From assembly GCA_001929475.1 (NCBI GenBank), contig LXFE01000354.1, positions 231 to 19,666 of the forward strand: 19,436 bases of DNA. The letters are read 5' to 3'. Below the pieces are notes generated by a model. It worked only from the letters and a program-made list of their open reading frames with translations, had not been told where the DNA came from and did not search any database. Below, piece after piece: positions 9,819 through 19,233 of this stretch. Numbering within the stretch: the first letter of the stretch is position 1; every line of letters begins with the position of its first letter. A program made the translations under genes and the position numbers. Source of the stretch: Neolecta irregularis DAH-3. Lineage: Eukaryota; Ascomycota; Neolectomycetes; Neolectales; Neolectaceae.

Positions 9819-11991
9819 ATGAGGCTCTATTTTCTCTCTTTTCTTGCATATCTTACGGTTGCCCTTGACTGTGTTAATCGAGATACATTGGGCCCACAGA
9901 AGCGTTATTTATTTAAGAGGAAACAACCGGAAGCACCCAATGCCGAAGAAGTTAAGCTAAAAGCTTTGGACTGGGGGTAGAAACTTGAGAGGCAAAACCT
10001 CGACTAATGAACAAAGACAACTGAATTTCCTTCATACCACTGACACACATGGTACCATTTTATATTCGAAAACCATTAATCATAAGGCTGGTTGGAAGGG
10101 CATCTGAAAGAGAAGCACTACGGCGGAGACTGGGGAGACTTTAGCTCTTTCGTGACAATCATGAAAGAAATTGCAGCATTCAAGCAGGCAGACCTATTGT
10201 TGATTGATACTGGCGATCTCAATGATGGTTCAGTAATGTTGCTGACTGGATTGACTCTACAGGAAATGGTATGAGCGATGCAACAGCAGTGAGCGGAGAA
10301 AGGATACGGCCATTATATACCGCACGGCCTTGTCAAACCAAGCTTGCTAACTTGAAGGAACTTCCATTCGACATTTTAACTATCGGTAATCACGAATTGT
10401 ACAGACCGGAGATTGCGCTCGATGTATATCAAAACTTTGCACCATTTTGGGGAGATCGATACCTTACCTCCAACGTGCAGATTTATGACCCTAATACAGG
10501 GGAATTGAACTACATTGGGAAACAATATCGACATTTCCAAACGAAGATGGGTGAGTAGTCTTTACCAAGGCTCGCTCATGAAAGGCCTAAATATAATGGC
10601 TTTCGGCTTTCTCTTCGATTTTGATAGAGGCGCGAATAATACCGTGGTTATCAAAATGGAAGATTCTGTCAAAGAGCAATGGTTCCTTGACGCCCTCGCA
10701 GAAGGGAATGTGGACGTATGCTCATGTGTAGTGCGATCTAAATGACAGCTCTTTCTTCTTGCTGGTCACATACCTGTTCGAGGCTCAAGTGAATGGACCA
10801 GTGCTATCACCGCAATCCGAGCGGTTTATCCAAATACTCCAATTCAGATTTTTGGAGGCCACTATCATGTATGTTTGTAGCCCCTAGCTCCTGCCAAACT
10901 AAGCAGATTCGTGATTTCGTTGCTTATGATTCCCGAGCTGTAGGGCTTGCTTCAGGACGATACTGTGAAACTGTCGGTTGGATCTCTATCAACGGTTTAA
11001 ACAACACATTATCATCGGATTCGGGGACTGGTCGTCCAGCTTTGAACGAATCAACAGATGACCTGCGAATTTCTCGCAAATATCTCGACTTTAATCGGTT
11101 TACCTTCGCCTTCCATACAAATTTGGATCAATTTGATACGCGGCATGGCAAAAAGATCTCTCATGAAATTACTCAGATACGGCATGAACTTAATTTGACA
11201 TCCATTTTTGGCTGTGCTCCTCAGGATTATTATCTCTCACGTACCTGTAATATTTAATCGCACTAAATCTTTAGGTGTCGCATATGAGGACAAAGGTAGC
11301 TTGATACGTCTCATTAGCCAAGAAGCCATTCCAAGCGTTGTTGTTCGAGAAGCTCGCAGAAACAACCCAAGAATATTCCTCATGAACTCAGGACTGCTCA
11401 GGTTCGACATTTTCAAGGGTAGTTTATTGATAACGTTTTTTATTGTGACTGCTTAGGTCTATTCACACACGATGATTCATTCATTGTAGCGCCATTCAAA
11501 AATTCATTTCAGTTCATACCATCCGTACCTTATACTATTGCGAAGGTCCTTTTTTTCTTGAAGTTCATCATCTCACTCAACAGGGCGTCCTTTCAGCTCT
11601 TAATGCTGGAAAGGTGGCGAAACGTCGAGAACCGGAAATAGGTTCTCTAGGGAACCACGGAAATCATCGGCCAATCAGTCAGCTTTACGATATTTCTCCT
11701 GGGTATGTTACATACGATGATTTTGGCACCGACGGGGATGATACAAAGCATCCAGAACTGCCCAATTACCACGTTCCGAACTATCTTCAAGGTAATGCAA
11801 GTTTTTCTGTGAGCGAAGAACCCGACTCTGTGGATGTTATCTTTATCGATTTTATAGCCAGGTATGTTTTAGATGCTTTGAAAAGATCAGGCAAAGAATA
11901 CTCACTGGGTGATATACAAGATTATCTTCCAGAAGAATTTTATTCAAGGAATGTTCTCCCAAAATATGCGCAAGAAAATTGGCCGTGCTGA
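9819..11991 (+). CDS. Secreted 5'-nucleotidase-like metallophosphoesterase (YHR202W-type)
   Basis: Calcineurin-like phosphoesterase of the 5'-nucleotidase superfamily, probably hydrolysing extracellular or vacuolar nucleotides or phosphoesters; the substrate is unproven. Exons: 9819-9976, 10017-10051, 10087-10227, 10263-10550, 10585-10715, 10749-10868, 10907-11240, 11275-11418, 11457-11545, 11584-11991, giving 615 aa, close to yeast YHR202W (about 600). A signal peptide ([18 protein letters not shown]) is followed by a dibasic-rich stretch. Metal-site motifs: [10 protein letters not shown] (Asp62, His64), DTGDLND (Asp108), GNHE (153-156) and GGHYH (287-291), a variant of the usual GGHTH. About 15 residues between SDAT and [10 protein letters not shown] look like an insertion relative to relatives. 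The C-terminal 5'-nucleotidase domain ends ENWPC. All nine introns are GT-AG and 33-40 nt. The gene converges with the reductase gene at 12898. Confidence 0.92.
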
Positions 11992-12138
11992 TCGATTTTC
12001 AATTGGGATAATGTAATGCATTATATGAAAGGACTCCAATAGCAAAGACCCCTTCATATTTACAGGTTGCCAACCCTGCGTTGGGAATAAGAGATTTTGT
12101 TTTTTACAGGATAATCTGGTCGTTCATTTTTTTAATAA
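11992..12138. other. 3' flank of the phosphoesterase gene
   Basis: About 150 bp of AT-rich sequence after the stop codon, ending in a T-rich run and the TAA target site of the next MITE. No gene seen. Confidence 0.5.
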
Positions 12139-12439
12139 GGCTGCGTTTGGTTGGCGCTAAATTTCATAAAATGTGGCTTTTAACAAATTGGAATTTCAGG
12201 CGCGCATTTGGTGCGCTCCACATTTATATGTCCAAATCTCACTGCTCGGACTGATTCAAGTGGAGGACAATGTTTCAAGCTAGGCGACATCTCCATGACC
12301 GAAAGGACTTCCTTTGAAAGTAGTCAGTGATCTATGACCCCCTCTAGTCCTGGTACTTTGTGGCGCGCACCAAACGCGCGCCTGAAATTCCAATTTAAAA
12401 GCCACATTCTATGAAATTTAGCGCGAACCAAACGCACCC
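12139..12439. mobile_element. 301-bp Tourist/PIF-Harbinger-like MITE with TAA target duplication
   Basis: The element starts GGCTGCGTTTGGTT and ends with the reverse complement of GGGTGCGTTTGGTT. It is flanked on both sides by TAA (12136-12138 and 12440-12442). The terminal inverted repeats are about 82-84 bp (12139-12222 and 12358-12439), with few mismatches and one 3-4 base indel. They contain GCTAAATTTCATA, ATGTGGCTTTTAA and TTGGAATTTCAGGCGCGC. The 135-bp middle encodes nothing. The GGGTGCGTTTGG-like end and 3-bp TWA target duplication are hallmarks of Tourist/Harbinger MITEs. The well preserved arms suggest a fairly recent insertion. Confidence 0.82.
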
Positions 12440-12442
12440 TAA

Positions 12443-12897
12443 AATTATATTTGATTCAACGATTCAAGTTATTTTGGATTGATTAGATGAATTCTGCCAT
12501 ATTTACGGCGAGAAATGGGATTATAGCTCTCCTGTATCCAATCTGAGCCCTACCGCTAACCTATTAGACGACCTTTTCAGTCCTCGTCATATGGCACACA
12601 GAGCCTTTGTAATATACTTGAACGAGGTCAAGACCGGCCGTTAGAGTGATATTCTTTCCTTCATATTGCATTCAATTTCATTGATGTTGTTCAATGTGTA
12701 CGATTCTCCAACAATGTCCTATGTCCACCTCATCCCCTCAATCTACTCTCAGCATTGTTATTGTATATGAAATAACGCAGACAAGTATCATTATGACTCT
12801 ATTCATTTACTTTTTCGGAGTATATCTGAGCTGGCACTCATTAATAGCTTCAGTAAATGTACAATATGATTTGACTTATACTCCAAGTCCTCTTGAC
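12443..12897. other. Intergenic region between convergent phosphoesterase and reductase genes
   Basis: About 450 bp of AT-rich sequence downstream of both genes. A reading frame at 12694-12951 (+) overlaps the reductase 3' exons in antisense and has no recognisable domain, so I treat it as spurious. No RNA gene seen. Confidence 0.5.
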
Positions 12898-13925
12898 TCA
12901 CAGTCGCGCCCCAACTACTGTACCTCCATCAAGCGTAATCAGCGCTCCTGAGTCGTCAGTCCTAATTGCACACGGATGAAGCACCATTGACATAGGCTCC
13001 AGCTCGACTCGCTAGGAAGATCGCTGTTCCTGCCACATCTTCTGGAGATCCAATACGCCCAAGAGGAGAAGCTGCGACAATAGCGTCCGAAAACTTTTCC
13101 AGAGTAGCTTTCTACAGCGTCAATTCGTCGTGGTTCGGCTATATGCTTGCCATCATTTTCGACTGGAATGGTCCGCATGCAATCGTGTTACTCGTGATGT
13201 TACGCTGTCCAAGATGAAAAGCCAGGTTTCGCGAAAGATGATGTAATCCCGCCTTGTGCTATTAGAATTTCTATTCAAGAAATGGGGTAAAAAAGATACC
13301 TTAGAAGCAGAGTAAGCGAATATGTGCATTCCCGAAGTTCGAATCCCATCAATGCTTCCGATATGTATGATTCGAGCAGGATCGTTCTTGCTCGCTGCAC
13401 ACTCAAGGAGTGGCGTTAGCATTTGAGTGAGAGTGAAAACTCTTTTGAGGTTTAATGTGAGTACCTAAATACGTTGAAGCAAATTTGATATGACGAAATA
13501 CCTTATCCCATGCAGCGTCGGGATATGTGTCGTAATCTTCACCCCAAGTAACACCTGAATTATTGATCAAAACATGTAGCTCTATTCGATAAATTCCATT
13601 GTGCCAAGCGTCAACATACTATTCTCTCTCTTCTCGATTTCACTCTTCAATCGTTCACATTCCTCATATTTCGATAAATCTGCCGGGATAGCGATAACTT
13701 GCCCTTGATTCAACGCGTTAAGCTCAGTAGCAGCTTTTTCAAGGTCTATGGCATTCCGGGAGGATATGTAGACTTTTGCCTTGCTCATTACAAAGCCATG
13801 GGCCATCATCTTGCCAATTCCTCGGGACCCGCCCTGCTGTGTTAGATTATATAATCCGGTAGTTAGGCGCATACAGTGATTAAGACAATTTTCCCTTCGA
13901 CTGAAAACAAGGACTGTGGATCCAT
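12898..13925 (-). CDS. Short-chain dehydrogenase/reductase, RhlG-like 3-oxoacyl reductase type
   Basis: Classical SDR, an NAD(P)H-dependent oxidoreductase. Exons in coding order: 13925-13875, 13833-13620, 13581-13502, 13464-13300, 13252-13151, 13111-12985, 12947-12898, giving 262 aa, the usual SDR length. The cofactor motif TGGSRGIG is at residues 17-24, NNSG at 95-98, catalytic Asn120, Ser152 (IGSIDG), and Tyr166 with Lys170 in YSASK. The start MDPQSLFSVEGKIVLIT and the sites LLPLL-like, ARIIHIGS and LITLDGG resemble bacterial RhlG (3-oxoacyl-ACP reductase-like) and its fungal relatives; the real substrate is unknown. Introns are 37-47 nt. The one at 13112-13150 has a GC donor (GCAAGC), required because reading through meets TAG and only this junction restores SKMMKATLEKF. 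It is divergent from the Ten1-like gene. Confidence 0.92.
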
Positions 13926-14013
13926 AATCCGAAGATTTTAATTTGTTAAACTGTGGAGATTTGTGGGGTCAACGACAAGGCCTAACTAAACTAATTCCAC
14001 TATCAGTGCACTG
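13926..14013. promoter_or_regulatory. Shared 88-bp divergent promoter (SDR / Ten1-like)
   Basis: The start codons of the reductase (minus) and the OB-fold gene (plus) are only 88 bp apart, so both promoters and both 5' leaders must fit in or overlap this interval. It is AT-rich with no unmistakable TATA box. Confidence 0.5.
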
Positions 14014-14396
14014 ATGGCGAAAGTCGTCCATGATCCTCCCTCGACCACCATAGTGCTATTATCTTCGCTCGTGTCTTCGCCTGAAGACTACTATAATAAG
14101 AAATTGCGGTGTTTGGGATGGTACTGGTTTCGAAATGTTCTCTTCTGAAGTAACAAAGTATCACTGCATATGATACCAGAACGGCTGAAATGACAATGAA
14201 TCACAATTCAGCCGCTGTTCGAGTGGATATTTCCCTACTTCTTTCTACTTTGAATATTTCATCCGGCGATTGGGTTCATATATTTGGCTATTTCACGACC
14301 AAATGTGTAATTGAGGCGATCATGGTGTTACCCGCAATCGGAATCGATATTGAAAAGTATACGGCGGCGGTAAATCGAAGACATGTTTTCAAATAG
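14014..14396 (+). CDS. Small OB-fold protein, candidate telomere CST subunit Ten1
   Basis: Two exons, 14014-14120 and 14159-14396, joined over a 38-nt GT-AG intron, encode 114 aa. The order of segments is that of a minimal OB fold: LRCLGCITAYDTRTAEM (strands 1-2), AAVRVDISLLLSTLNI (strand 3 and helix), SGDWVHIFGYF (strand 4), VIEAIMVLPAIGIDIEKYTAAVNRRHVF (strand 5 and C-terminal helix). Size and layout fit Ten1, the smallest subunit of the Cdc13/Ctc1-Stn1-Ten1 telomere-capping complex (roughly 90-125 aa). Ten1 is poorly conserved, so this is a structural-pattern call. Alternatives are another small OB-fold protein such as an Rpa3-like subunit. The intron is required because the first frame stops at TGA after LGWYWF. 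Confidence 0.55.
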
Positions 14397-14508
14397 AACA
14401 AATATTCACGAGCTATAGAAAAGCGGTTTGAAAATCAACTTTCTTTAACTTCAATCCGACTAAAACCTCCTTCGCGAATACCGTAGTGAATGTAGTAAGG
14501 ATCTATGA

Positions 14509-16740
14509 TTATAACTTCCTCCTCTTTCTAGAACAAATATTCTTTTCTTCACCTTCTTCAACTTCTACCGCCACGAATTTCTGGTTTGTTTTGTCGTAAC
14601 CGTAATCAAAAAACAGCTCCTCGCCTACTTTCATATCTCTCTTAGCGAACATGCCAATTCGATGTTGCCCTTCAATAAACAGCACTTTAGCGAAACAGTT
14701 TGGTCGCTTTTCGCTGTGATTTATAAATCGAGATTTTGTACCAAAATTCTGCGCATCGACGACGTGATCTCCCTGTTTAATGGATTCCCAACTGGAAGAT
14801 ATACCTAGGCATAGTGTGAAAAGATAAGAGCACTTCCGCTCATCATAAAGTTTTCTTTTGTAAGCTCATATTTTGGAGAAGCCCGCATACCCTCTGCGTT
14901 CACCCTCGTCGTTAGTCAGAATTTCTCCTCGATATTCGCCAAGAAAGTCACCTGCCTTGACGCCCTCTGCGACAAAGCAGCCCCATCCTGCAACTCTGCT
15001 TCTCCCGAGAAGAAGCATTTTCCCAGTATTCCTGGTCATCTGTCTGTTTGCGCATTTTGAGGAACAAGAACAGACATCCGGATCACATTCTCGATTTAGC
15101 TGAATACAGTCACAGAATCTTGTACAAGAGCCTTTACATCGGCATCCTTTGTAACGCCGGGGACAATCAGATGGACAAGTACACCATTTTTCACAGTGAC
15201 TCTTAGCCTTGACACAACAACATGTCGAGGTACACAGACCTGAATGATTGCAAGGGATATAATGTGGTCGTTGATCAGCATATCCAGTAAGTTCATAGTC
15301 CGATGAAGCTCTTCTTGGTCCTGATTTAGAGGACTTTGCTGTAGTGAGATTTATGGGAATTGTTTGTAGTAAATCGCAAATTTCAGACTGGGTTTGTAGC
15401 ATTGGTGGATTTTGAAGGAGGTAAAAGTGAATCCATATAGCGTTAGTTTCATTGTAATGATACGTAAATACTTTGTTGCAGGTTATTTGCAGAAACATCG
15501 ATAGTAAGCAAGAAAGCCTTGCATGTGGAAAAGACCGCGAAATTATCAGGTCCAGAAGTTTTAACTCATCTGTACTCAGCTCAAGAGGAGTGGTATGAGC
15601 TTCCTGTCGCACAATCAACTGGGAAATATAAAAAGTATATACCTCTAGGAAACAATAATTTGAGCAAGGCTGGTGATCACTGTATGGAACCCATGTGCTC
15701 AAACGCGAGACTGTTGGCTTTATCCGTGGAAGATCTAAGACAATCAATCTAGAAAGATAATCCAACTGTGCTGGTACCATGGTCATGGCAATCAAATTTA
15801 TAGCAAAGGGGACACTGGAGCAACATATAGCTCTCAAATGGATCGCCATCTTTGGAACAATCCTTGGTCCTATAATAAGACATGGCTTCAGAGTGACGCA
15901 TGCTTACTGAAGTAACTCTTTTTGACGGGCTAAATGTCTATAGTATTAGCAGAAAAAAAACGTAACCTCAATAGTAGTACAATGAAACGACATCTCGTAG
16001 GCGGGTCTTTGTGACTTCAAGCCAAATCTTTTCCAATTGCCAGATTTTCTGGATCATAGGCTTGTTGGTAACTTTTTCCTTCTTGTTGGAGTTCAAGACT
16101 ATATCATAATCTGTGATATTTACGTTATATTTGTAAAGCCACTCTTCCACATGAGGCTCATACCAAGCTGCCACTATTGTTCAATTAGACTGTACAAGAT
16201 ATGATTGATATACTGTATTCTGTGTCAATAAGTTTTGCCGGCTTGATTGCTATTTGAAAGAGCTCGTCGAATTTAATTGCCGTGTCTTCGTCGCCGTCAC
16301 CAAAATACGGATAGTAGAAAAGTTTTTCCTCGTTTGGAACATCAATATTATGGGCAAGTGGCGTGTAGTATTTATATCTCGGTAGACAATCGCACTTCTC
16401 GAATGTTGCAGACTTGTAGGACTTTACATACGTTTCAGATGTTCCATATCTTTTCTGAAAGTCCTAGGTACAATTAGGAAGAATGCGTGCAATGCCAGAC
16501 CTGTATTGATACTTTTATACTGGGCCCAGAGACAGCCTGAACCGGGCTTACCTTCGTGCCAGGAGGGATGGGGCGCAAACCCTGGTATTTTTGATGGCGC
16601 ATGGAATTTCTGGCAATTGCGTCCTTGGGCTCAGTACAATTCGCTGAAAGATGTGCAACATTGGCAATCTCAATGTATTCTGTTTGCAGGTCTTCCTTCA
16701 AAGATTCCAAGAGTGTTCGAGCAGCACTGGGCGTAGTCAT
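14509..16740 (-). CDS. EZH2/KMT6-like histone H3K27 methyltransferase (CXC + SET)
   Basis: Catalytic subunit of PRC2, which methylates H3 Lys27 in facultative heterochromatin. Exons in coding order: 16740-16552, 16463-16214, 16173-15981, 15937-15908, 15869-15778, 15734-15643, 15603-14891, 14854-14805, 14768-14509, giving 622 aa. The N-terminal part has KYYTPLAHNIDVP and FYYPYFGDGDED, a fungal E(z) signature. A zinc-type CPLCYKFDCHDH follows. The pre-SET CXC domain (about residues 398-468) has many Cys, as in NHSGLC, HCEKWCTC and FCDCIQLNREC. The SET domain (about 475-595) has GWGCF, EYRGEI, NHSEKRPNC (553-561) and ELFFDYGY with catalytic Tyr592. The end is basic (SRKRRKL). Seven introns are 36-43 nt. 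The first, 16464-16551, is 88 nt and may be two tandem introns. Two introns (14769-14804, 15604-15642) can be retained in frame. Confidence 0.93.
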
Positions 16741-16927
16741 GGTCTACTTGTGCGGGTGGTTGTAAACCAACGAGCCAGGTGAAGTTGGGGACTGCCGCCA
16801 TCTCCAAAATAAGCAGGCCAACTGAACCGGCTGCTGCCTACACCAGCATAGTCGCTGCCTGCGCCCCACCAGTTCGCCTGCCAGTCGCCCCAAAGCACTT
16901 CCAGTCGTCTTTCCGCTCGCGTTACCA
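16741..16927. promoter_or_regulatory. Divergent promoter region (EZH2-like / C2 protein)
   Basis: 187 bp between two opposite start codons. It is GC-richer than the neighbouring intergenic DNA and contains repeated GCCTGCC/CAGTCGCCCC-like and CCACCAG-like words. Both genes probably share this control region. No named binding site is claimed. Confidence 0.45.
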
Positions 16928-18257
16928 ATGTTGGCCCTCAAGAAGCTTGGTACTCTGATAATCGTCGTCATGAAAGGGGTCACAGGCCCTTGGAAACATA
17001 TTCACTTACCATTCAGAAAAACCTTCCAAATCGTCAAAAGATCGGCAAACAAGACCCCTACTGTATCCTTAGGATCGCCGCAGAGGCAAAACGTACACCC
17101 ACAGACAAACGAGGTGGCCAATCCCCTAAATGGGATCATGAACTCAGATTTGAGATCATGGATACTCAAGATCACAAGTCTGTCAAAATAAGCGTGTTTA
17201 ACGAAGATTCCAAGGAGCCTGATTTGATTGGACATACTGTTATAGATCTCAGCAGTATCTTGAAAAAGGGAGAAAGCGATGAGTGGTTCCAATTGAAGTG
17301 TAAAGATCGCTATGCCGGCGAAATTTATCTGGAGATGACCTTCTACTCGGCGGTACAGACAGATTCATTAGGGATCTCAACTGAGGATAGGCCAAACCCC
17401 CAATGCCAGCAAAAGAAGCGGTACATAAACAAATAAAGCCGAAGCATCGTCCGCTACCTAACTGCCCAGAAGGAGCAATCGTGCCTCCAGTTCCACTAGG
17501 TCCACGAGACGCCGGTTACATACCACACCCTCCACGACGCGCATCAAATGGAATGTATCAAAACTCAGGTCAGCGAACGTCGAGTCAGCCAATTCGTCTT
17601 TCTGCGTCGTTCGATGCCCGTCAATTTCAGCACGTTGAACGAAGACAATCTGGAGATCTAAATATTAATTACATTGATGATTTCGATTCAGCATATCCAC
17701 CTCGTCATCCAGAAACTACTTTCCCATATGAAGTATACGATTATCCGGCCGAGCAATATATCCCCGAACCGATCTATGAAAACGAACAAGCGCATGATTT
17801 CACTGAGTATCCTTGGAGCCCAGAACATGAAGACCCGCCCGAACACTATCAGCAACCCTTCTCCATGGTCCGTTCAAATCCTGATCTTCCAGTTTCCTAC
17901 TCCGCCCCTTCCCTCTCTCCTCACCGACGAAACACACAGAGTAGATCTCATGAATCTTTGTCACTCCATCCTTCCCCAACGCAGAGCTTGTCAATGAAGA
18001 GTCTAACTCAGAATCTTCCTCCTATACCCTCAAAATACCCACCCCTTCGGCGCCCGACGAAACGGAATTCTTTACCATTCAGTCCTGCATCGTACGACTT
18101 ACCGGAAGAAACGACTATCAGAAGAACAATCATGCGCTCCAGTAAAGATTCTTTACCTCATGCACCAGAGCCTCTTCAAAGACCGTTGCCCCTCCCGCCC
18201 AAGATCCCCGAAGGATATACCGATGCAGAATGGTATGCTGTTCAAGGAAACGATTAA
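16928..18257 (+). CDS. C2-domain protein with proline-rich tail (Inn1/Fic1-like, cytokinesis)
   Basis: Three exons, 16928-16978, 17017-17352 and 17391-18257, encode 417 aa, like budding yeast Inn1 (about 409 aa). Residues about 5-125 form an N-terminal C2 domain: LGTLIIVVMKGKNLPNRQK, GKQDPYCILRI, KRGGQSPKWDHELRFEI, LIGHTVIDLSSIL and DEWFQLK. The rest is disordered, rich in Pro, Ser and Tyr, with many PxxP motifs (for example PPVPLGP, PLPLPPKIP) that by family knowledge bind SH3 domains of Hof1/Cdc15-type proteins. Inn1/Fic1 proteins couple the contractile ring to membrane ingression and septum synthesis. Both introns are 38 nt; the second (17353-17390) shifts frame exactly into the long tail. 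It starts 187 bp from the EZH2-like gene on the opposite strand. Confidence 0.88.
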
Positions 18258-18512
18258 TGCAAATACGAGCAAGGTGTATTTCAAATTCAGTCTAGAGCAG
18301 TTCAATATGGTGTTATTAGTAGTAATTCGGCCATTGGGCACAACGTTTTAAGTAAATCGGTAATTTTGACCCCAAGGGGTCCGGAGGGGGTGGAGGGGGT
18401 GGGGGTTCATTTGGATGTTATTTGTGTAGGCAACAACTCAGTCTTAAAATTCCGCATGTATAATCAACCTGCTTTCTAAAGTGACTTTTCTCCTTTCTGA
18501 GTTTTAGCGAAC
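18258..18512. other. 3' flank of the C2-protein gene
   Basis: About 255 bp before the next possible start codon. Apart from the G-rich tract at 18376-18405 it is ordinary AT-rich sequence with no gene. Confidence 0.5.
18376..18405 (+). other. G-quadruplex-type G-rich tract
   Basis: Four runs of four to five G lie within 30 bases (18376-18379, 18386-18390, 18395-18399, 18401-18405), separated by loops of 6, 4 and 1 bases. This fits the usual G4 pattern on the plus strand. It lies about 120 bp after the C2-protein stop, probably in the 3' UTR or terminator region. A CCCCAAGGGG mini-hairpin precedes it. Confidence 0.7.
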
Positions 18513-19233
18513 ATGGCTAAATCAATAGGCCGAGGTATCAAGGGATCTAGCTTTGCAGTAAAAACTCGACATAATTCTTTCGAAGCATTACGTGTTTATG
18601 ATTGATGGATTCTTTGTAGTTAATAACCTGACAGGGAATGGAATTCTCTGTTGAAAACGCTCGTAAATAGAGATCTGTTTAGTTAATTATATCATCGCCT
18701 ACGATCGGATGGCCATATGGAAGGTTGATCGGTTTGGTTGCATGAGGGGTGATCCGTATTATCTTAATACGAGAATTTCAATAGGAGTAGCGGATACCAC
18801 GACCTAAGAAGCTCGAATAACATTTTCATCCTTATTTCCATGGCGGTACTCAGATAGGTCGTCACGAGTGTGTTGAACCTTCGCGAATACGTTCTCGGCT
18901 TTTGAAAGGTGTCAGAAATATTTGGGATCGTGGATTTTTCCCTGAAGAAGAATTAGAAAACATGCTTTCACTCACAAGATCAATCGTGGTTGCTGAAGGG
19001 ATCAACCATCAAGAAAATGAGTCTGGAGGTCATCGTGTGATTTCAAGAACCTATCAAACGCTATGACGTCATGCTCAGCAAGTAGTTTCGTGCCAAAATA
19101 GCGTACTGTCTGATTAAATCACCTGGACGAACTGTCGTTATACTTAGATCAGCTGAAAGACGCTGTGTCTACTCTCTATAAATGGGACGATGAAGTAGTG
19201 AGACTAATGAAATCAAAAGGGACCAGTAGTTAA
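18513..19233 (+). CDS. Unresolved multi-exon gene or decayed gene, product unknown
   Basis: Several protein-like pieces lie in order on the plus strand. ATG 18513 reads MAKSIGRGIKGSSFAVKTRH, and a 43-nt GT-AG intron (18592-18634) continues it as EALREWNSLLKTLVNRDLFS. A stop-free frame from 18821 to 19063 includes RIRSRLLKGVRNIWDRGFFP, EEELENMLSLTRSIVVAEGIN and ends YQTL. A third piece, about 19114-19233, contains LDQLKDAVSTLYKWDDEVV and ends SKGTSS with TAA at 19231-19233. The pieces change frame (2 to 1), and I found no splice sites joining all of them in the 32-47 nt range. It is either a real gene with introns I missed or a pseudogene. I do not recognise the family. The composition is that of a soluble, helical, charged protein. 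Confidence 0.35.

Noticed and set aside
12694-12951. 85-codon frame with hydrophobic stretch on the plus strand
   Set aside because: It overlaps the reductase 3' exons in antisense, has no known domain and ends by running into the coding exon.
13337-13347. GTTCGAATCCC, a perfect tRNA B-box / T-loop type sequence
   Set aside because: It lies in a reductase coding exon (the antisense of IRTSG), and no acceptor stem, D-arm or anticodon arm can be formed around it.
15968-16174. Separate small protein on the minus strand
   Set aside because: It is an internal exon of the EZH2-like gene. A 40-nt intron upstream and a 43-nt intron downstream join it in frame.
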